The notes: generated from the letters alone by a model not told the origin. 64,000 nt of DNA from an uncultured Hyphomonadaceae bacterium (GCA_913058335.1 CAJXPX010000008.1:62001-126000); one strand, 5' to 3'; positions 42,636 through 51,841 are shown, counted from the first letter of the stretch. Made by a program: numbers and translations.

Positions 42636-42899
42636 ATGGCAAATACGTCATCTGCCAAGAAGAACGTCCGTAAAATGGCTCGTAAGACTGAGGTGAACCG
42701 CACCCGTCGTAGCCAAGTCCGGACATTTTTACGCCGCGTTGAAGACGCCATCACGGCCGGGGATAAGTCTGCCGCAAGTGACGCGCTTAAAAAGGCCGAA
42801 CCGGCCTTGATGCGGGCTGTCAATCGCGGTGTCTTTCACAAAAACACTGCGGCACGAAAAATTTCTCGTTTGAACAAGCGCGTCAAAGCCATCGGCTAA
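42636..42899 (+). CDS. rpsT: 30S ribosomal protein bS20
   Basis: An 87-residue S20, the standard length. It is the usual basic helical hairpin: [34 protein letters not shown], then [39 protein letters not shown] precedes the ATG. It is a single-gene unit with its own promoter and terminator, directly upstream of dnaA, the normal alphaproteobacterial order. Confidence 0.97.
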   Translation: MANTSSAKKNVRKMARKTEVNRTRRSQVRTFLRRVEDAITAGDKSAASDALKKAEPALMRAVNRGVFHKNTAARKISRLNKRVKAIG

Positions 42900-42958
42900 A
42901 ACCGTTTCGAAGCGTTGTCTTACTGACGCAGCGCTTTAGGATTAAAGTATTATCAGAG

Positions 42959-42982
42959 ACCGGGCGTCGCCCGGTTTTTTTT
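42959..42982 (+). terminator. rho-independent terminator after rpsT
   Basis: ACCGGGC, loop GTC, GCCCGGT, then seven more T (GGTTTTTTTT). A compact seven-base-pair stem; it isolates rpsT from dnaA. Confidence 0.93.
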
Positions 42983-43364
42983 GTGCCTGACTGTGTTGCC
43001 CCCGCAAATTTCTTTCTCTTATCACTACGACCTCTTTGACAGCATTGAACTCTAAAATTAGGGCGCTGAATTTTGCGGCTGAAAAAAATTTTAAGAAATA
43101 TGAATTTTTTGCAACGCCACCGTTTTGAGATTCTTACGTTTTTTTGAGTCAACAGAAAAGGCATAAAGAATCAGGACTTTTCGCCGTTGACGGGAGCGAA
43201 AAGAGTCGGTTTATTAGAGAGGTCAGCAACCTAGGGGGGGAGCTGGCCGTCGAGGGAGTTCTGGACGGAGAAGGTGGATACTTTCCCGGTTGGATCCATA
43301 AAATAGTTAGAATAATCAAGGGTTTAGTCAATTTACCCTCTGGGTTCGTGCGGAGTAAATTTCA
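42983..43364. other. dnaA upstream region with GANTC cluster and AT-rich tract
   Basis: A gap of 382 bp without a convincing gene. It has an A/T-rich segment (43078-43112, AAAAAAATTTTAAG and GAATTTTTTG) and four GANTC sites within 79 bp: GATTC 43129, GAGTC 43146, GAATC 43168 and GAGTC 43203. In Caulobacter, CcrM methylation at GANTC influences dnaA transcription. No cluster of DnaA boxes was found, so it does not look like the origin. The ORF track entry 43144-43452 here overlaps dnaA and is not believed. Confidence 0.5.
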
Positions 43365-44912
43365 ATGCAAGATGCAAAAGTCAGTCCTAAATTGTCGACT
43401 GTTTCCAGTCAGAGCACGGCGCCTGATCTTTATACGGGAGAGCCGCCATTGAAGAGCGCAAACAATACCTGGGCAAAAGTCAAAACTGACTTGGGCTATG
43501 CGCTTGGGCCCAATGTTCATCGCTCTTGGACAGGTCAGCTCCGCGTCAGTCAGGCCAATGAGCGCATTGTTACGCTTGCGGCGCCGTCGCGTTTTATTGC
43601 CTCTAAAATTGAATCAAATTACGCAGATACCGTTCGCCGGCTTTGGAAGAAATATGATATGGTCGCCCCGCCGCGCGATATCATCTTTTCCGCAGCCACT
43701 GAACGCGCGGCACAACCTCGCGAGCAGGACAAAAATCAGTCTGGACGCAAAACGGGCGGTCCCGTGCCGCCTCTCGCCCCTGTGAGTCCGGCCTCCCGGG
43801 CCAACCGGGCGGCTTCAAAGCCGAGCGGAGATGTTGTCGGTTTCGATAACCCGCAATCTGTTCGGGCTGATAACCCGCGCGATCGCTTTACCTTTGATAA
43901 TTTCGTCGTCGGCGCGTCAAATGAGCTAGCTTTTGCGGTGGCGCGTCAAATCGCATCCTGCCGCGCCGCACAATATAATCCTATCGTTATTCACGGCGCG
44001 AACGGCATGGGTAAAACCCATTTGTTACATGCCATTCAAGACGCGATCACAGAATCAGAACCCAATTATCGGGTGAAGCTGATTTCTTCCGAAAACTTTG
44101 TATCCGCTTTTGTGTCTTCCGTTCGCGGCGGAGGCCGGGACGCAATCGAAGGCTTTAAGGCGAGCCTGCGTGATGTCGACCTTCTGATTATTGATGACGC
44201 CCATTTTATTGCCGATAAACCAGGCTCTCAAGAAGAGCTGCTTCACACTTTAGTCAGCCTTGTCGCCCAAGGCCGTCAGATTTTGATCGCGGCTGATCGA
44301 CATCCTGATAAAATTGAAAAAGCCTCGGATCGTCTAAAGTCTTATCTTTCTTCTGGTCTGGTCTGCCGCATTGGCGCCGCTGATTACGAATTACGTCTGC
44401 GCATTTTGGACCGCCTCATTCAGCGCCGCCGCGCTTCCGGTAATCCGGGCCTTGCCATTCCGCAAAATGCCCGCGATCACCTAGCGGCCCGTATGAATGC
44501 GACGCCGCGCGACCTCGAAGGAGCATTTAACCAGATTGTCGCGCAAAGCGAATTTCTCGGAACGCCCATTACGCTCGAAACCGTGCAAGAGACGCTGTCA
44601 GATTCACGCTATATGGCCGGACAGCGCCTGACTGTGGACCGGATTCAACGTGCCGTCTGTGAAGAGTTCAATGTCACACTAACCGATATGACATCCAAAC
44701 GACGCGCGCGGGTCATTGCGCGGCCTCGCCAAGTGGCAATGTATTTGTCTAAAAAGCTGACCAAACGTTCGCTTCCGGATATTGGCCGCCGCTTTGGCGG
44801 ACGGGATCACACCACTGTAATGCACGCGGTCAAACGTATTGACGAGCTTCGTGCCGCGGATGCGGAGTTTAATTCTCAGATTGAAACCGTTGAAGGTGTT
44901 TTGAAGGCTTAA
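43365..44912 (+). CDS. dnaA: chromosomal replication initiator DnaA
   Basis: A 515-residue DnaA. Domain I (about residues 30-100; WAKVKTDLGYALGPNVHRSW) is followed by a Pro/Arg-rich linker (110-165) and the AAA+ core: Walker A GANGMGKTHLLHAI (211-224), Walker B LLIIDDAHFI and a sensor/arginine-finger region KIEKASDRLKSYL. Domain IV has the DNA-box-binding signature GGRDHTTVMHAVKRI near the end. It opens the origin by binding DnaA boxes. In this window its usual partner dnaN is separated from it by a PLD-like gene. Confidence 0.97.
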   Translation: MQDAKVSPKLSTVSSQSTAPDLYTGEPPLKSANNTWAKVKTDLGYALGPNVHRSWTGQLRVSQANERIVTLAAPSRFIASKIESNYADTVRRLWKKYDMVAPPRDIIFSAATERAAQPREQDKNQSGRKTGGPVPPLAPVSPASRANRAASKPSGDVVGFDNPQSVRADNPRDRFTFDNFVVGASNELAFAVARQIASCRAAQYNPIVIHGANGMGKTHLLHAIQDAITESEPNYRVKLISSENFVSAFVSSVRGGGRDAIEGFKASLRDVDLLIIDDAHFIADKPGSQEELLHTLVSLVAQGRQILIAADRHPDKIEKASDRLKSYLSSGLVCRIGAADYELRLRILDRLIQRRRASGNPGLAIPQNARDHLAARMNATPRDLEGAFNQIVAQSEFLGTPITLETVQETLSDSRYMAGQRLTVDRIQRAVCEEFNVTLTDMTSKRRARVIARPRQVAMYLSKKLTKRSLPDIGRRFGGRDHTTVMHAVKRIDELRAADAEFNSQIETVEGVLKA

Positions 44913-44998
44913 TGGGGCATACCCCCTAGGTGGATAAGACCAACACCCCTATACTCATTACATCCTGACAGGAGAGCGCCTTCTAACTGGGCACTAAA

Positions 44999-45023
44999 GG
45001 GGGGACAGGGGTCAGGGTTAGGG
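44999..45023 (+). other. G-quadruplex motif abutting the PLD start codon
   Basis: GGGGGGACAGGGGTCAGGGTTAGGG: four G-tracts (6, 4, 3, 3) joined by three 3-nt loops, which satisfies the G3-N3 quadruplex pattern. It ends five bases before the ATG at 45029, exactly where a Shine-Dalgarno would be. If folded in mRNA it would hinder ribosome loading; in DNA it is on the coding strand. Confidence 0.7.
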
Positions 45024-45028
45024 TTATC

Positions 45029-46453
45029 ATGAAACATCCAAAAAAAGTCCTCGCCTTTACGCTTTTATTAGGGGCGGTGCTTTTTGCGGCTTACCACACA
45101 TATAAACCTTTACCGGACGGTCTTGCCTATTCCGGTCAGACGTTCCCGGCTCAGGACGTGACCTTTCTGGGAGACAATACGTGGATAGATTCAGCGGGAG
45201 TTCGGCAGCTTGATCAGGAGGTTTTTGATTCTGTCTTTGACCTCATAAGTGGGGCCCGAAACCTTGTTGTTTTGGACATGTTTTTATTCAATGACTTTCA
45301 AGGCCCCCAGCCGGAGACGCATCGGCTTTTATCTTCGGAGCTGACCTCCGCACTGATAAAGCAAAAGGCGGCCTATCCAGATATTCAGATTGTCGTCATT
45401 ACCGATCCTCTCAATACAATTTACGGAGGATTGGAGTCGGAATATTTTGAAAGCATGCGGAAGGCTGGAATTGATGTCGTGGTGACGGGTCTCGCCTCAT
45501 TGCGCGACAGTAATCCGGCCTATTCCTGGTATTGGCGACTTTTCGTTCAACCCTTTGGCAATAGTGAGCGAGGATTTCTTCCAAATCCGTTGGGGCAAAA
45601 AGGCCGTGTAAGCGCGCGTAGCTATCTTGAACTCGCAAACTTTAAAGCCAATCATAGAAAAACCATCCTTGCTGACACGCCGTCCGGTTATGCCGGTCTT
45701 GTGACCTCCGCCAACCCCCATGACGGCAGTAGCGCACACCGAAACACGGCTATCCGGTTTACCGGGGGCGCCGCTATTGATTTGCTGAAAACTGAAAATG
45801 CGGTCTTGGCTTTATCGGGGCATTCCCAAATTGCTTTGCCCTCAGTAAAGATCGAAGACACGTCTGATATTTACGTTCAGATTGTCACCGAGCGTGCGAT
45901 CAAAACCTCGGTCCTGAGCCACATTGAAGCCGCCGGGACGGGCGACAAATTGGACTTGATGATGTTTTATCTTTCAGAAAGCGACATTATTGACGCTCTC
46001 ATTGCCGCCAAAGACCGGGGCGCAGCCATACGCATATTGTTGGACCCCAATAAAGATGCGTTCGGCCACGAAAAAGATGGCGTCCCTAACCGTCCTGTTG
46101 CTGATATTCTGGACAGTCAGGGCTTAAGGGTTCGTTGGGCGAATGTAAAAGGTGAACAATCTCACACCAAAATGCTGATGGTCACGAAAGGCACTGGAGA
46201 GTCGGTAATCATTGCAGGCTCGGCCAATTATACCCGTCGAAATCTGGACAACCTTAATTTAGAAACCAATGTGGTCGTGACCGGGCCTGTCAGGGCCGAG
46301 GTGTTTAGAGATGCGCAAACCTATTTTGATATTTCTTGGAATAATACCGATGGCCGCAACTATAGCCTGCCTTACAGCGCTTATGCCGATGATAGCCTCT
46401 TCTTGCGACTGAAGTCGGAGTTTATGGAAAGCAGCGGTATCAGCACGTTTTAA
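45029..46453 (+). CDS. phospholipase D-like (HKD) protein with N-terminal membrane anchor
   Basis: A 474-residue protein. A short hydrophobic N-terminus (about residues 6-24, VLAFTLLLGAVLFAAYHTY) suggests a signal anchor. Two PLD half-sites follow: NHRKTILADTPSGYAGLVTSANPHDG (about 209-234) and SHTKMLMVTKGTGESVIIAGSANYT (about 372-396), both H-x-K-type. Such proteins may be cardiolipin synthases, phospholipases or nucleases; the spacing resembles the cardiolipin-synthase-like branch, but without the two extra helices of the classical enzyme. The gene lies between dnaA and dnaN, an unusual place, and is preceded by a G-quadruplex motif. Confidence 0.8.
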   Translation: MKHPKKVLAFTLLLGAVLFAAYHTYKPLPDGLAYSGQTFPAQDVTFLGDNTWIDSAGVRQLDQEVFDSVFDLISGARNLVVLDMFLFNDFQGPQPETHRLLSSELTSALIKQKAAYPDIQIVVITDPLNTIYGGLESEYFESMRKAGIDVVVTGLASLRDSNPAYSWYWRLFVQPFGNSERGFLPNPLGQKGRVSARSYLELANFKANHRKTILADTPSGYAGLVTSANPHDGSSAHRNTAIRFTGGAAIDLLKTENAVLALSGHSQIALPSVKIEDTSDIYVQIVTERAIKTSVLSHIEAAGTGDKLDLMMFYLSESDIIDALIAAKDRGAAIRILLDPNKDAFGHEKDGVPNRPVADILDSQGLRVRWANVKGEQSHTKMLMVTKGTGESVIIAGSANYTRRNLDNLNLETNVVVTGPVRAEVFRDAQTYFDISWNNTDGRNYSLPYSAYADDSLFLRLKSEFMESSGISTF

Positions 46454-46659
46454 AGCTCTGCTTTAGGAAAATATCAAGTGATTCACTTTGGCATGGACTG
46501 AAATAGCTTTCTCATGTGGCAAATTTCTCGCTCACTCTCACGGCTTTCCCTCTTGCCTCTGACCCAAGCATGATTATGGTTAGCTTCCACGTTTTTGGGA
46601 GGGCTTAATCACCTTTCCCATATGACAATTTGAATGCCAATAAGAATGGAACACCGCAG

Positions 46660-47763
46660 ATGAAACTGTCCATTGAACGCAGCGCCCTGATGAAGGCCCT
46701 CGGCCATGTCCAGAATGTTGTGGAGCGCCGTAACACAATCCCCATTCTGTCCAATGTCCTGATGACCGCCGAAGGCGACAAAGTGAACATGGTCGCAACC
46801 GATCTTGATATCGAAATGTCAGAATCGACAGAGGCCGAGATCAGCCAACCCGGCCAAATCACAGCCCCCGCCCATACGCTTTATGATATTGTCCGCAAGC
46901 TGTCAGACGGAGCGCAAGTTGTTTTGCAGATCAATAGTGACGACCGGCTGGATGTCGATGCCGGGCGCGCGCATTTCACATTGCCGCTCTTGCCGTCCGG
47001 AGATTTTCCAAAAATGACGGCAGAAGGATTTACCCATGAATTCGTCTTGCCCGCCAAAGCCCTTTTGCGCTTAATTGACAAGACCAAATTTGCGATTTCG
47101 ACTGAAGAGACCCGCTATTACCTCAACGGTATTTACATGCACGCCAATGCGGGCAAGTTACGCTGCGTTGCGACCGATGGACATCGGCTGGCTCTGGCCG
47201 AAGCTGACCTTCCCTCGGGCGCAGACGGCCTTCCGGGTGTCATTATCCCCCGCAAAACAGTCGCAGAAATCCGCCGCCTGATTGACGGGTCTGATGCGGA
47301 TGTCGCTGTGAGCGTCTCGGAAGCCAAAATTCGCTTCACAACCGGAAATGCTGTTCTGACCTCTAAATTGATCGACGGAACCTTCCCCGATTATGAACGG
47401 GTCATTCCAAAAAATAACCCGAAAGAACTGACTATAGACAATAAAGTCTTTGCTGATGCCGTTGACCGCGTTTCCACCATCTCGGCGGAAAAATCCCGAT
47501 CCATTAAAATGGGGCTTGCCGATGATAATCTCGCTCTGACAGTGAACAATCCGGAATCAGGTCACGCCCGTGAAGAGCTTCGGGTTGATTATAGCGAAGA
47601 AGCGCTTGAAATCGGCTTTAACGCGAAATACCTTCTGGATGTGACCACTCAGATCGAAGGACGTGACGCGACGTTTTTCCTCGACAGCCCCGCCAGCCCG
47701 GCGCTCGTCAAGGATAGCGAAGATCCGGACGCTCTTTTTGTACTGATGCCGCTTCGCGTTTAG
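46660..47763 (+). CDS. dnaN: DNA polymerase III beta sliding clamp
   Basis: About 367 residues from ATG 46660 (MKLSIERSALMKAL); the track begins 10 codons earlier at an unlikely start. Three repeats of the clamp fold are visible: LGHVQNVVERRNTIPILSNVLM, FVLPAKALLRLIDKTKFAISTEETRYYLNGIYM and FNAKYLLDVTTQIEGRDATFFLDSPASPALV. The C-terminal VLMPLRV lies at the hydrophobic cleft that binds clamp partners. The clamp confers processivity on Pol III and other polymerases. recF follows after 32 bp. Confidence 0.97.
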   Translation: MKLSIERSALMKALGHVQNVVERRNTIPILSNVLMTAEGDKVNMVATDLDIEMSESTEAEISQPGQITAPAHTLYDIVRKLSDGAQVVLQINSDDRLDVDAGRAHFTLPLLPSGDFPKMTAEGFTHEFVLPAKALLRLIDKTKFAISTEETRYYLNGIYMHANAGKLRCVATDGHRLALAEADLPSGADGLPGVIIPRKTVAEIRRLIDGSDADVAVSVSEAKIRFTTGNAVLTSKLIDGTFPDYERVIPKNNPKELTIDNKVFADAVDRVSTISAEKSRSIKMGLADDNLALTVNNPESGHAREELRVDYSEEALEIGFNAKYLLDVTTQIEGRDATFFLDSPASPALVKDSEDPDALFVLMPLRV

Positions 47764-47795
47764 GATTTGAGGGCTATTTATCTTATAGGTGACGT

Positions 47796-48899
47796 GTGAG
47801 CTACATCGCGTCTCTACGCCTCTCTGATTTTCGAAACTATGCCGCGCTGGATGTCGGTTTCGGGCCGGAGCCTATTGTGCTTTACGGCCCGAACGGATCC
47901 GGGAAAACCAACCTCCTCGAAGCCCTTTCTTTTTTGTCGCCCGGGCGGGGAATGCGTCGCGCCAAAGTAACGGATATTGCCCGCCGGAATGACGGCAAGC
48001 AAGCTCCGGCCTGGGGCGTAAATGTCATCTTGGAAGATGACACCCGCATTAATATCGGTCAGGTGCCGGAATATCCCGGACGTCGCCTCGTCAAGATTGA
48101 TGGCAGCAGCGCTACAGGCACTCAGCTGGCAGAGCTACTTAGTTTAATGTGGTTGACCCCGGCGCAAGACCGTCTTTTTACCGGCCCCGCCGGAGACAGG
48201 CGAAAGTTTCTGGACCGATTTGTGATGGCGCATGTTCCAGATCATGGCTTGACCAGTTCCCGCTATGAAAAGGCCCGCTCGGAGCGCAATCGACTTTTAT
48301 CAGATCAGATTAACGACCCGCGTTGGTTTGAGGCGTTAGAAACCGATCTGGCTCATCACGGCGCTCGAATTGCTCAGGCCAGAGCTCTGACTTTAACAGC
48401 GCTACAAGATGAAATCGCGGGGCGCGACTCTGTTTTTCCCAAAGCCGGACTGGCACTCGACGGAGACTATGAAGCGGCGATTTTAGCGGGGCAAACTCTT
48501 GAAGAAGTGGAAGAGAATCTCCGTCAAGCCCTGAGGGATGGCCGAAGCCTTGCCAAACGGTCGGGACGCACTCTGATCGGCCCGCATAGATCCGATTTGA
48601 AAGTCACCCATATCGCCAAATCCATGCCGGCTGAAGACTGCTCTACCGGAGAGCAAAAAGCGCTCCTGATAGGATTGATGCTCGCGCAAGCCCGGTCTCG
48701 ACAAGGCCGAAACCCTATTCTGCTTTTGGACGAGGTCGCCGCACATCTGGACGAAGGCCGCCGAGCTGCGTTGATAGAAGAGTTACTCGCCCTAGACACG
48801 CAGCTTTTTATGACCGGCACAGACCGACATTTGTTTGAGGCGTTTCAAGGGCGCGCCCAAATGTTCGAGGTTTGTCAGGGCAAAGTGAAACAAAATTAA
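47796..48899 (+). CDS. recF: DNA replication/repair protein RecF
   Basis: A 367-residue RecF starting at GTG (47796), with TAGGTGA 6-8 bases upstream. Walker A is YGPNGSGKTNLLEALSFLSPGRGMR (about residues 30-54), the signature-like segment is STGEQKALLIGLMLA and Walker B is ILLLDEVAAHLDEGRR. The RxFRNY start (SLRLSDFRNYAALDV) is characteristic. RecF acts with RecO and RecR in gap repair by loading RecA. dnaN-recF is the standard order. Confidence 0.95.
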   Translation: MSYIASLRLSDFRNYAALDVGFGPEPIVLYGPNGSGKTNLLEALSFLSPGRGMRRAKVTDIARRNDGKQAPAWGVNVILEDDTRINIGQVPEYPGRRLVKIDGSSATGTQLAELLSLMWLTPAQDRLFTGPAGDRRKFLDRFVMAHVPDHGLTSSRYEKARSERNRLLSDQINDPRWFEALETDLAHHGARIAQARALTLTALQDEIAGRDSVFPKAGLALDGDYEAAILAGQTLEEVEENLRQALRDGRSLAKRSGRTLIGPHRSDLKVTHIAKSMPAEDCSTGEQKALLIGLMLAQARSRQGRNPILLLDEVAAHLDEGRRAALIEELLALDTQLFMTGTDRHLFEAFQGRAQMFEVCQGKVKQN

Positions 48900-48920
48900 G
48901 TCAGAATGCCCATTTAAAAT

Positions 48921-48951
48921 AAAAAGCCCTGACACGCGAAGCGTGACAGAG
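48921..48951 (-). terminator. intrinsic terminator of the ubiH-like gene (minus strand)
   Basis: Read on the minus strand: CTCTG-T-CACGC, loop TTC, GCGTG-T-CAGGG, then CTTTTT. The stem is ten pairs with one T-T mismatch and one G-U. It lies about 80 bp beyond the ubiH stop. A separate hairpin AACACCGAA/TTCGGTGTT (48956-48985) is nearby, without T run. Confidence 0.7.
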
Positions 48952-49032
48952 CGTGAACACCGAAACGGGGCGCTTGTTCGGTGTTATCTAACTTAAGCAC
49001 CACTCTGCAAAGAGATGCCTATTCGACTGTAT

Positions 49033-50259
49033 TTATTTTTTCAGGAGGTCTGGAAGGTCGCCTAAATCCCCGGCCGCCTCGCGCATAATCAAGTCTTTTA
49101 AGACGGCAGAGTCGTTTACGGCGCTCATGCCCAGCCGTCTGGCGTGGCCAAGTGCTTTTGATAGCGGACGGCGCATAGGAGTCTTCGGAGCGCTGAAAAT
49201 ATAAGACAAACCATCCGTCGCGGTCGCTAGGGAGGTGACATCAGAACGGCGCCAAGCCGCATATTCCCCCAGAACAGCCCCGCCAATATCCCGTCCGGTC
49301 AAAAAAGCCCCACTCAAAACATCATATAACGTCGCCGCATCCCGAAGGCCTAAATTAAGCCCCTGCCCGGCAAGCGGATGAATGACATGCGCCGCATCCC
49401 CCACCAGAACCAGGCGGGGGCCAATATAGTCTTGCGCGAGTTGTAGATGTAGAGGGTAGCTTTGGCGCGGTGCCTCCAAAGAAAGCTCGCCAAGATGATC
49501 CCCTATTCGTAAGGCAAGCTCTGCGATAAAATCGCCTTCGGATATCGCCATAGCGGCTTTAATGGCCGCGCTTTTATCGCTCCAAACAATTTGACTGCGC
49601 TTTCCGGGAAGAGGCAGAACTGCCAGCGGGCCTCCGGGAAGAAACCTCTGCAAGGCCAGTCCGTCATGTGGCAAGCTATGGGAAATGGTTGTGACCAGCG
49701 CGCTTTGGCCATAATGACGGCCATCCATTGCAATTCCGGCGCGATTGCGAATAGCTGACGCGGGCCCGTCAGCGGCAATTAACAGACGAGCTGAAATTTC
49801 TTTGCGTCTTATCCAGGCAGAAACGCCCGCCGCCGTGTGAGAAATATCAGAAACATTTCCGGGTCCAATAATATCAATCTGATCTGTTGATTTAAGCGCG
49901 TCTCGCAAAACCGCATAAAGATGGCGGTTTTCAATCATGTGAGCCGAGTCTGCGTCAGTGGCGTTCTCTCCGAAATGTAGTCGCCAGACCGGATCCTCGC
50001 CTATTCCGCCATCTGTAATCAGCATGTCCCGCATGGGCTGTAAGTAATCGGACAAAGCTAAGTCGAGACGGTTCAGAAACCGCAGGGAGGAGGCCGAGAG
50101 CGCGGAGGCGCGTCCGTCGCTCTTTCCGGTTTCATCAGAAAGAATATCCCGTCCATCTGCCAGCGCAACTCTAAGGCCGTCAAGTTTCGCGCAGGTCAAA
50201 GCTGTGACCTGACCCACCAAGCCGCCGCCGACAATTAAAATATCATACTCATTGTTCAC
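49033..50259 (-). CDS. UbiH/UbiF/VisC-family FAD-dependent monooxygenase
   Basis: A 408-residue flavoprotein hydroxylase. The Rossmann dinucleotide motif is ILIVGGGLVGQVTALTCA (about residues 7-24), the FAD-contact DG box ARLLIAADGPASAIRNRAGI is near 160-180, and the final FAD block is LVLVGDAAHVIHPLAGQGLNLGLRDA (about 293-318). These are the marks of ubiquinone-ring hydroxylases (UbiH/UbiF/UbiI/UbiL). Which ring position it hydroxylates cannot be told. It is a single gene convergent with recF and divergent from xth. Confidence 0.88.
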   Translation of the reverse strand: MNNEYDILIVGGGLVGQVTALTCAKLDGLRVALADGRDILSDETGKSDGRASALSASSLRFLNRLDLALSDYLQPMRDMLITDGGIGEDPVWRLHFGENATDADSAHMIENRHLYAVLRDALKSTDQIDIIGPGNVSDISHTAAGVSAWIRRKEISARLLIAADGPASAIRNRAGIAMDGRHYGQSALVTTISHSLPHDGLALQRFLPGGPLAVLPLPGKRSQIVWSDKSAAIKAAMAISEGDFIAELALRIGDHLGELSLEAPRQSYPLHLQLAQDYIGPRLVLVGDAAHVIHPLAGQGLNLGLRDAATLYDVLSGAFLTGRDIGGAVLGEYAAWRRSDVTSLATATDGLSYIFSAPKTPMRRPLSKALGHARRLGMSAVNDSAVLKDLIMREAAGDLGDLPDLLKK

Positions 50260-50354
50260 AGAGTCTGATCTATCATGAAAATGATAAGGATACAGGGCTA
50301 AAAATGCGGCATTTAGGGTTACAATCCCACTGCGAACCGCCTATCCCATGTCTT

Positions 50355-51194
50355 ATGAAAATCAAACTTGCCAGCTGGAATATTAACTCTGTCCGTCTGC
50401 GAATCGACCAAGTCATTCGTTTCTTAGAGGAACAAAACCCCGATATTCTCGGACTTCAGGAAATTAAATGTCAGGAAGAACAGTTTCCCTACGAAGCGTT
50501 TAAAGAGGCGGGGTATCCCTATATAGAAGTCTCCGGACAGAAGGGATATCACGGCACAGCGACCATTTCCCGCCTGCCTATGGAGCGTCTTCCGACGAGT
50601 TTTTGTCCTCTGGAACATGCCCGTCATGTTAGCACACGTGTGATTGCAAAAGGCAAAGACTGCGATCAGGATTTTGAATTTCATAATTTCTATATTCCGG
50701 CCGGAGGAGATGTCGCCGACCCCGAAATAAATGAGAAGTTTCAACACAAACTCGACTTTCTTGAAGTGATGCGCGTTTATTTTACAGAACGTTTCGCCAA
50801 GGGCGATAATCAGCAGGTCCTAGTCGGAGACTTCAATATTGCGCCGCACGAAAACGATGTTTGGAGCCATAAACAACTTTTGAAAGTCGTAAGCCACACA
50901 CCCCTGGAGGTCGATATATTGGCCACCCTTCAAGCCACCCATGATTTTACCGATACCGCGCGATTGTTTCGCGGCGATGACGAAAAACTCTATAGCTGGT
51001 GGTCTTACCGCGCGCGGGACGTGATGAAATCAAACCGGGGCCGTCGTCTGGATCATATCTGGGTGAGTCCGGCGCTGAAATCTTGTGTCGAAGCTGCGGG
51101 CCGTGAGGGATACGAAATTCACACGCCTTGCCGAATTTGGGAAAAACCTTCTGACCATGTTCCAATCACACAGATTATGGAGCTAACGGATTAG
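50355..51194 (+). CDS. xth: exodeoxyribonuclease III
   Basis: About 279 residues from the ATG at 50355 (MKIKLASWNINSVRLRIDQV), the normal ExoIII start; the track start is 17 codons earlier. The endonuclease/exonuclease/phosphatase fold shows LGLQEIKCQEEQFP, VLVGDFNIAPHENDVWSH, KLYSWWSYRARDV and RLDHIWVSP, plus DHVPITQIM near the end with the catalytic His. It removes nucleotides 3' to 5' and cleaves abasic sites during base-excision repair. It ends 2 bp before the convergent lysoplasmalogenase gene. Confidence 0.95.
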   Translation: MKIKLASWNINSVRLRIDQVIRFLEEQNPDILGLQEIKCQEEQFPYEAFKEAGYPYIEVSGQKGYHGTATISRLPMERLPTSFCPLEHARHVSTRVIAKGKDCDQDFEFHNFYIPAGGDVADPEINEKFQHKLDFLEVMRVYFTERFAKGDNQQVLVGDFNIAPHENDVWSHKQLLKVVSHTPLEVDILATLQATHDFTDTARLFRGDDEKLYSWWSYRARDVMKSNRGRRLDHIWVSPALKSCVEAAGREGYEIHTPCRIWEKPSDHVPITQIMELTD

Positions 51195-51196
51195 AG

Positions 51197-51841
51197 CTAA
51201 AGAACGCTCAGCGCGAAAAGGGCCTGGGCTCCGAAGTAAAATGGCGTGATAATCCATGCGTTTTTCGGACTCGGCGAAACGAATCTATCCCGCGCGACAA
51301 ATATATCCGAAATAGAAAATAATAGGGCCGCTGGCACGATTAAGACATGCGCCCCTATCATATCCGTCTGAAATGATCGAATGAGCATCACCGAAATTAT
51401 CAGGGTATAAATTCCGACAGGCCAAATCATATCTCGCGGGAGGCTGCGTTTTAGCTTCCAAAACGTAACCGCCCCAAGACCTATACCGAAAAGAATCGTC
51501 AGGCTGGTTTGCTGATAAGACAGATCGGGGCGAAGGATTTCATTTGCCGCGAAAATATAAAAAACATGCCCACAGGCAAAAGCCAGCATACCGAATCTGA
51601 AAAATGACGGTCGATTTCGGGAGAGCAGAAAAACATCCCCGACGGCGCAGGCAATGAGACCGCCTAAAACAAAGCGGCCATATTGTGATTCAACAGCCCC
51701 AAAACAAACGGCCAAGACGAGGAATCCCGTCGCAGCACACACTTTGAAGATAATCTGCCCCCATCGACGTTCTTTTAACTCGGCAATGAGAAGGGCTATG
51801 ACAAGCCCGCCATAAACCACCAAGAGCAAAAGACTATCCAA
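51197..51841 (-). CDS. lysoplasmalogenase, YhhN family
   Basis: A 214-residue integral membrane protein with about eight helices and few polar loops. FVLGGLIACAVGDVFLLSRNRPSFFRFGMLAFACGHVFYIFA and VPAALLFSISDIFVARDRFV contain the conserved GDxxL and SDxxxA-type Asp residues of the YhhN/TMEM86 family, which hydrolyses the vinyl-ether bond of lysoplasmalogens in characterised members. Its start overlaps the stop of the response regulator by 8 bp, so the two form one operon on the minus strand. Substrate in this organism is inferred. Confidence 0.82.
   Translation of the reverse strand: MDSLLLLVVYGGLVIALLIAELKERRWGQIIFKVCAATGFLVLAVCFGAVESQYGRFVLGGLIACAVGDVFLLSRNRPSFFRFGMLAFACGHVFYIFAANEILRPDLSYQQTSLTILFGIGLGAVTFWKLKRSLPRDMIWPVGIYTLIISVMLIRSFQTDMIGAHVLIVPAALLFSISDIFVARDRFVSPSPKNAWIITPFYFGAQALFALSVL

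Noticed and set aside
43144-43452. 102-aa ORF in the dnaA upstream region
   Set aside because: Overlaps the dnaA start, has no recognisable features, and its region is better read as the dnaA control region.
44914-44937. GGGG-CATA-CCCC hairpin and a DnaA-box-like GGTGGATAA after dnaA
   Set aside because: The hairpin lacks a T tract, and a single 8/9 DnaA-box match with no cluster is not an origin.
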